Shown here: in pieces, positions 59,100 through 64,000 of the stretch | Layout of the letters: each line of letters starts with the position of its first letter | How positions within the stretch are numbered: the first letter of the stretch is position 1 | Assembly (NCBI GenBank): GCA_964020975.1 | Contig: OZ026626.1 | Span: 11,912,060-11,976,059, forward strand | DNA: 64,000 nt | Source of the DNA: Hermodice carunculata | Taxonomy: Eukaryota; Annelida; Polychaeta; Eunicida; Amphinomidae | Reading direction: 5' to 3' | Position numbers and translations under genes: made by a program | Notes under the pieces: generated by a model | Told to the model about the DNA's origin: nothing | Seen by the model: the letters and a program-made list of their open reading frames with translations, nothing else | Database searches by the model: none

Positions 59100-60680
59100 T
59101 TTTTTTTTTTCACAAATCACACAAACGGCAATAGATTTTTGTTGTAAATTTGGTAAAATTATCCTTACTTCTCAAGATAATGAGTACCATATGTTTCAAC
59201 ACACTGCTGGTATGATAATTCAAAGTCAATTCCTTTCTATAGAATACTACTGATGGTATTCTTGGGTACATATCAAGTTTATGTGATTCTATTGTCTGAC
59301 TTATCCACCGGAATGCAATTTTCTCTAGATGTAATAATAACCTTTTCGTGCAATTCCTGATTATGTATATTGTTGCATGTGCCAAGAGAACAATACGTGA
59401 GTCTTTAACTTTATGCCCTCAGTGACCTTGGGACAGAAGATCAAGATTACCTAGATTAAATAATCTGAACAAAATCTTATTGTATACATTTGCAATGCAT
59501 GTACATCCACAATCATGATAGTCTCATTCTTTCTAATCATAATGAGTTATACTTGTCTCAAAACACATCTCCTGCTATTTTGCTTGGCTCACAGATGGCG
59601 CTGCTTGCATCATTATACTGCAACATGGTTGCCTCCCCAACATTCTTGCCACATTTCATCGAGTTCTATGACAAATTAATGACCCTAACAATGTCCATCA
59701 TTTTTTTCACCTTTAGAGCATCAGTGACCTTTACAAAGAAAGTTAAAAGTCATTCATCCATCGAGTATAAAATATCAATACTCATGTACTATGCATAATT
59801 TGTATCAGTTAAGTAACCCTAGGTCACTTTTATTTATATTTTGTATTTCTTAATTATCAATGACATATGCAATTTTCATTTTATCTTCAAAACACAGGTG
59901 AAGGTCACCGAGATTTTGACGAAAGTTGATAATGGATTGGCTGCACAGTTTGTGTAAGGTGCAAAGCTCCATCGTTATTTTTTATCATAATACTGAATTC
60001 AATGTATTTTTTACACCTATAATATGTTAGTTCCATTGAAAAGCACCAGTAGTGCCACCAGGACTCAATGCATCATAAACTTCTTTCTGTATAACATCCT
60101 TGCACTGGTTATATGCATATATGGTCACATGTAATACTAGAATCACCATCACAAGAATATTATCTGATAAACTTTATTCCCACAGTAACCTTGAGAAAGT
60201 AGGTCAAGTTCGCCAATATTATGTTATATCGTGCTTTTTGACATACCACACATACGGTTTGACATTTAATTAAAAAGTCCTGACGATTTCTCATGATAAT
60301 GAATTGCATAGATCTGAACACATATTGGCTCATATTTTATGTTCACCTGTAGGTGGTTTCACCAGTACTGCTGGGATTCCGCATACTGTCCTGCCAAACG
60401 CTTCCACCAAATTACAGAAAGATGCATCCCTAATCAAAGCCACCAGTACTTTTTTCTTCTTTTTTTGGCGTGTGTATTGCGTAATCCTGTAGGTGGAGCC
60501 ACCGATAACGAATAGAGGCTAAACTTTTATCATATAAAATGTTCTAGAGACCAAGAGGAAATTGTTTGTGCTAATTTGTTGACAAACAAATTGGTTATGG
60601 ATGGACGGACAGAATGACGGCCGGCCAAGCATAAGCAATCGCATAAGCTCTGCAATCTATGGCCATTATAACTAAAAAAT
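59100..60680. mobile_element. modular non-coding repeat (HINE-like), three or more modules
   Basis: Modules recur at about 59,176 (caagataatgagtaccatat), 59,540 (aatcataatgagttatactt) and 60,290 (catgataatgaattgcatag), each followed by 'acaca..' and then 'agatggcgctgc' or 'gtaggtggtttcacc' words. 'gaccttgggacagaagatca' and 'taaccttgagaaagtaggtc' start modules. The right end has a gatggacggacagaatgacgg run, as in the element at 3.7-5.35 kb. No coding potential. Confidence 0.5.
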
Positions 60681-61396
60681 AGTGATATTAGACTGATTTG
60701 AGGTGTCTTACAAATGGCGTAGTGAATATGTAAACATAACAGTTGCAGTTGACATTATACAATACGTGCATGAACGTATTAATTAAAATTGAGAGCTATT
60801 AGTATAAAGTCTATTTAAACTTCTAACTTTGTTGGTGCCAGTCTGATGTCAGGGGAGAAATGCTTTACTCCTCATTCAATTCATATTCATTCACTGATAA
60901 AATAATATCATAATGTTGTAGTGTCTTGCTTGGATTTGCAGATTTCTACTTTGCTTGTTTGACGACTGGCGGGCTTTGATCATGGATGGTTTCTTTTTGT
61001 TCTGATTTTCGGTGTCGTTTCTCTGGTATTGTTGAAAATAGGCGTCCGCACATAGTTTTCATGGCAGTTATTATTATATTTATGTTGTCAATATGACACT
61101 TAGGACTTGTTTTTATACTTTATCATGTTCGTGCTGGCAGGCCTGTCAAGATTTGGACGGTTTTCAACCTGGATTCATTTTTGACTGTGATATTAAAATG
61201 TAATGGTCTTAAAGTATCATCTAAATTCCAGTACAACATATTTCTACTGTGTAATTAGATTGCAAAATTGAACTTAAGGTCCATTTTTCTTAATTGGGTA
61301 GTTATGCATCATTATTTCCACAGAAATCCATTTTCATATCCCCTTATATTAGGCAAATGAGACGTTAGTAGCACTTGATCTCTATCGTATGTTCAC

Positions 61397-61498
61397 CTAA
61401 ATTCTTATCCAGTGATAGCCTGGCCATGCTGAAAGAGCCTTGTTTCAGTTTCGCTGGATAGCCACTTCCGATTTCTTCAAGGTTACCTACCGAGAAAT
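61397..61498 (-). CDS. receptor gene: FTP-1 domain, first exon
   Basis: 102 bases, phase 1 at both ends; acceptor attatttcag, donor gtgaac. It encodes FSVGNLEEIGSGYPAKLKQG and SFSMARLSLDKNL. 'N........S.....S.A.L+LD.N' fits the opening strand of F-type lectins ('NVA..+.A.QSS.....A..AVDGN'). It joins Asp at both sides to its neighbours. Confidence 0.75.
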
Positions 61499-63561
61499 CT
61501 GAAATAATACAGTTCTTTCAAACATTTGTCATAATATATCCTTACCAGACAATTAAGGGCCACTTATTATTTTCCCTGCTCCATATAAAGTGCCTGAAAA
61601 CGTAGTTTATGAATGATTTTTAAATTAAATTAATATGCTTTTTTCTACGGAAGCCAAAGCAGATTAAAACAGTTCATAAAAAAGATCAACAATATTACAA
61701 TCTATTAGTTACATAACTCAAATTGTTAGGTTTATAAATAGATGACACGTCATAGGCAACCCAGCAGGTAAATACTGCAAATAACAATAAAAGATAATAA
61801 TGCTAGGGTCAATGATACCCTTGAAAGACTGCCTCCATTTCTCCTTCGAGAATCTTGGCTGCATTTTAACAATTCTTTCTTCATGCTCAATTTGAAATAT
61901 ATTTCCCTCAATGCTGGGATTACAAATATGAACCGATTTGTAAATTTACAGAAGGTATGGATGCCAATCTTAATACAACATATACTTAAACACGGAACAA
62001 ATATCCGATATCATGAACATCTTACACTAGAAAAGCCAAAATGCGAATAAAGGGTAACGTTTTCGTTTTGGGTTTGTTGGTATTTCTCGATGAAAAAAAT
62101 GCCAAAAAAGGCTTATTGAGTTTTTCTTTCTATCCCTAACTAGGCATTTTGCCACGTTCTTGCAGCGAAACATCAAGATAGGCACGGAAGTGTAATATCG
62201 GCGTTTTTCGGTAATAAATGCCGTCACAGACAGTGCAAAAGTACCTCCGCATTCTGCTTACAAACATCGCAGAGGTAAACTTTTAAATTATACCAACCTT
62301 GGTATTTCTCTGCAGTTTTGCTCCGGAATGCTCGGGAAATAAAGGTACAGAAAATTGCCAACTTTAAACTCAGGCAGACTGATGCTGCTGATAAAGGTTA
62401 ATTCCAGTTAACTAGTAATTTGCCTTGTTATTTATTTTAAGGTCCAGAACCAAGGTACCAAAATATTTCATCAAAGCTCCACTAAAATTAAAAAAAAGAA
62501 AAGAAAAAGAAGTGGCATGAATTGATTTCAGCATGCAAATCCATCTTTTATGCATGTATGATAAAACAACCATTTCTTGACATTACACCGCAGATTAAAC
62601 AGGATTTCGAATTTTGGGGAACTGTGTTTGGTGCGCATCTTTCTGCAATCTTCAAAGAATAAAACAGGTTTTTCCAAAAGCGCCTGGCCAATTGCTTGGA
62701 GTGACACTTTTGGGAAGATTTGTTGCAATTTAAGAGTGGTATTTTTAAAATTTTGATACTTGCCGGTTAATACATACCTTTCTATTTTTTATTACTTCAG
62801 TCCATGGAAATTGTATAAGTAAATCATATTTTTGATTAAAAAAAAAGTCATCCAAGAGACACTGAAATGCTATAGGGGATATAGTTTGGTTTGGCTTCCA
62901 CCAATTTTGAATAAATGTTAACACTCCAGTCGATTATATATTTCCAGTGGGAAGATAGTCTTGTCCGAAACTGCATAGCAAAGTCCTCCACACTTGCCTA
63001 GGGACACATTTAGGGACCCTTGTACAACTTACAGGTGACGCTGCACTTCACTACGCTTGAGGCATCTAAAACTACAGGTGAAGACTCTTAAAAGCTGTTG
63101 GTTATATACCTGTACTCAATTTACGCTACGTTAGCTCCGGAAATGGTGCTACCTGCGTTTACTAATTTGTTTCCCTTTTTTATTTGTTTCTTTTTTTTCT
63201 TCTGAATTATCAAATTTTAAGTTATATAGATACGTTTACGTGTAAATGTAAGGTTTGTTTGCATATATGTAATGCATGTTTACTGTACTCTCATTTTGTG
63301 GAAATGTACCGTGAGTTCTGTCAGGAGATTTCAAGACATTTCAGGCTTGTTTCATGTTAGGCTGTTCCAGGTTGACACTCACACTGGCAGAGACTGAGCC
63401 TCATATCATAAAAGATATCAGTCGATATTTCGTACCACTATATACATATTATTTTTTCCCTTCTTCATTGTGACTAATTGCTATAGATTTGCTAATGTGC
63501 TACAGTCAGTCAAGTTACTTTATTACAGCTCATCCACTGCATAACAGTTATTTATACATAC
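61499..63561 (-). other. intron, nothing recognised
   Basis: About 2 kb of AT-rich sequence with small A- or T-runs. No coding block with splice sites, no RNA gene and no repeat family was recognised on either strand. Confidence 0.55.
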
Positions 63562-63722
63562 CACACACAGGTATTGTGTCACATTCCATCCTATAGCCGT
63601 ATTGGCCAAAGCACCAAGGCTTCCCAAAATAGCTAGTTCTTTGGCGACACATACTGTCAAACTGAAAGCCAGAGTACTGTGTGTCTAAAGAAGGCAAACT
63701 GTCTTTAGGGGACAACCATGGC
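63562..63722 (-). CDS. receptor gene: kringle domain, C-terminal half
   Basis: 161 bases, phase 2 in, phase 1 out; acceptor attattgtag, donor gtatgt. It encodes PWLSPKDSLPSLDTQYSGFQ, 'MCRQRTSYFGKPWCFGQYGY' and 'RMECDTIPVC'. 'CR.......PWC......  .CD+P.C' is the second half of a kringle. Kringles are classically split by a phase-2 intron and flanked by phase-1 introns, exactly as seen. The first half should lie beyond the right edge. The intron's 3' end is an (ATT)n tract that touches the acceptor. Confidence 0.75.
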
Positions 63723-63725
63723 CTA

Positions 63726-63726
63726 C

Positions 63727-63822
<96 letters not shown>
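63726..63822. repeat. (AAT)n microsatellite abutting a splice acceptor
   Basis: About 32 AAT units. On the transcribed strand this is (ATT)n ending three to four bases before the AG of the kringle exon. Confidence 0.97.
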
Positions 63823-64000
63823 GAAAACACCATCAACAACAACAACAACAAAAAAATAGTAATAACAATGTTACCTGATAAGGAAAACTGGTGGATGATA
63901 CTGGTCTCATTTGATTCTGTGTGGCACCTTGGTAGACAGGTGCCTCTGGGGTGCTGGAATACATCTCTTTAGTCCATACCGGTATACGCATTATGTAATC

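Overview
This window looks like animal nuclear DNA, most likely from a lophotrochozoan and probably a mollusc. It is AT-rich and dominated by introns. It carries many long TA, TG/CA, CTT/AAG, TATG and AAT microsatellites, several repeat families containing 'gaccttg'/'aaggtca' words, CR1-like LINE copies, and one gene of a type known from molluscs (Lymnaea GRL101-like receptors). No species can be named from the sequence alone.

The backbone is one large gene on the minus strand, entering at about 63.7 kb and leaving at base 1. I traced 27 exons by hand from splice sites and domain matches. Nearly all junctions keep codon phase; the exception is one doubtful exon at 7.4 kb. In protein order they encode: the C-terminal half of a kringle; a fucolectin/F-type (FTP) domain; an F5/8 type C (discoidin) domain; a second FTP domain with a kringle exon lying inside its intron; a SUEL/rhamnose-lectin-like module; two CUB domains; a C-type lectin domain; three LDL receptor class A (LDLa) modules; a fourth LDLa joined to a collagen-C/CASPR-like Cys domain; two more LDLa modules; a leucine-rich repeat array with an LGR-type hinge; and a rhodopsin-class seven-helix bundle cut by the left edge inside or just after TM5. 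About 1,900 residues are in view. The N-terminus and the end of the 7TM bundle lie outside. The closest named architecture is GRL101 / relaxin-receptor type (LGR type C), with an unusually lectin-rich ectodomain.

The introns hold nearly everything else. 2.5-7.4 kb: a 300-bp CTT tract, a 1.6-kb modular repeat with inverted ends, and one copy of a dispersed repeat. 7.7-18 kb: a LINE 3' end, a decayed plus-strand THAP-domain transposase with internal ~490-bp duplications, an orphan membrane-helix exon, and a minus-strand P2X7 C-terminal-domain-like gene fragment with its own poly(A) signal. 18.8-26.7 kb: more modular repeats, a TA tract inside a foldback element, and inverted copies of the ~490-bp unit. 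30.3-33.2 kb: two LINE fragments and a tRNA-like sequence. 36.6-37.2 kb: a cluster of palindromic words. 39.4-39.9 kb: two hairpin elements. 43-52 kb: a Tc1/mariner relic and a nearly complete CR1-like LINE split by a 1.4-kb insertion. 56.5-58.8 kb: a recent 604-bp tandem duplication that copies part of a lectin exon.

The main points of interest are the mosaic lectin-rich GPCR ectodomain, the kringle exon nested in a split FTP domain, the duplicated partial exon, and several undescribed palindromic or foldback repeats.
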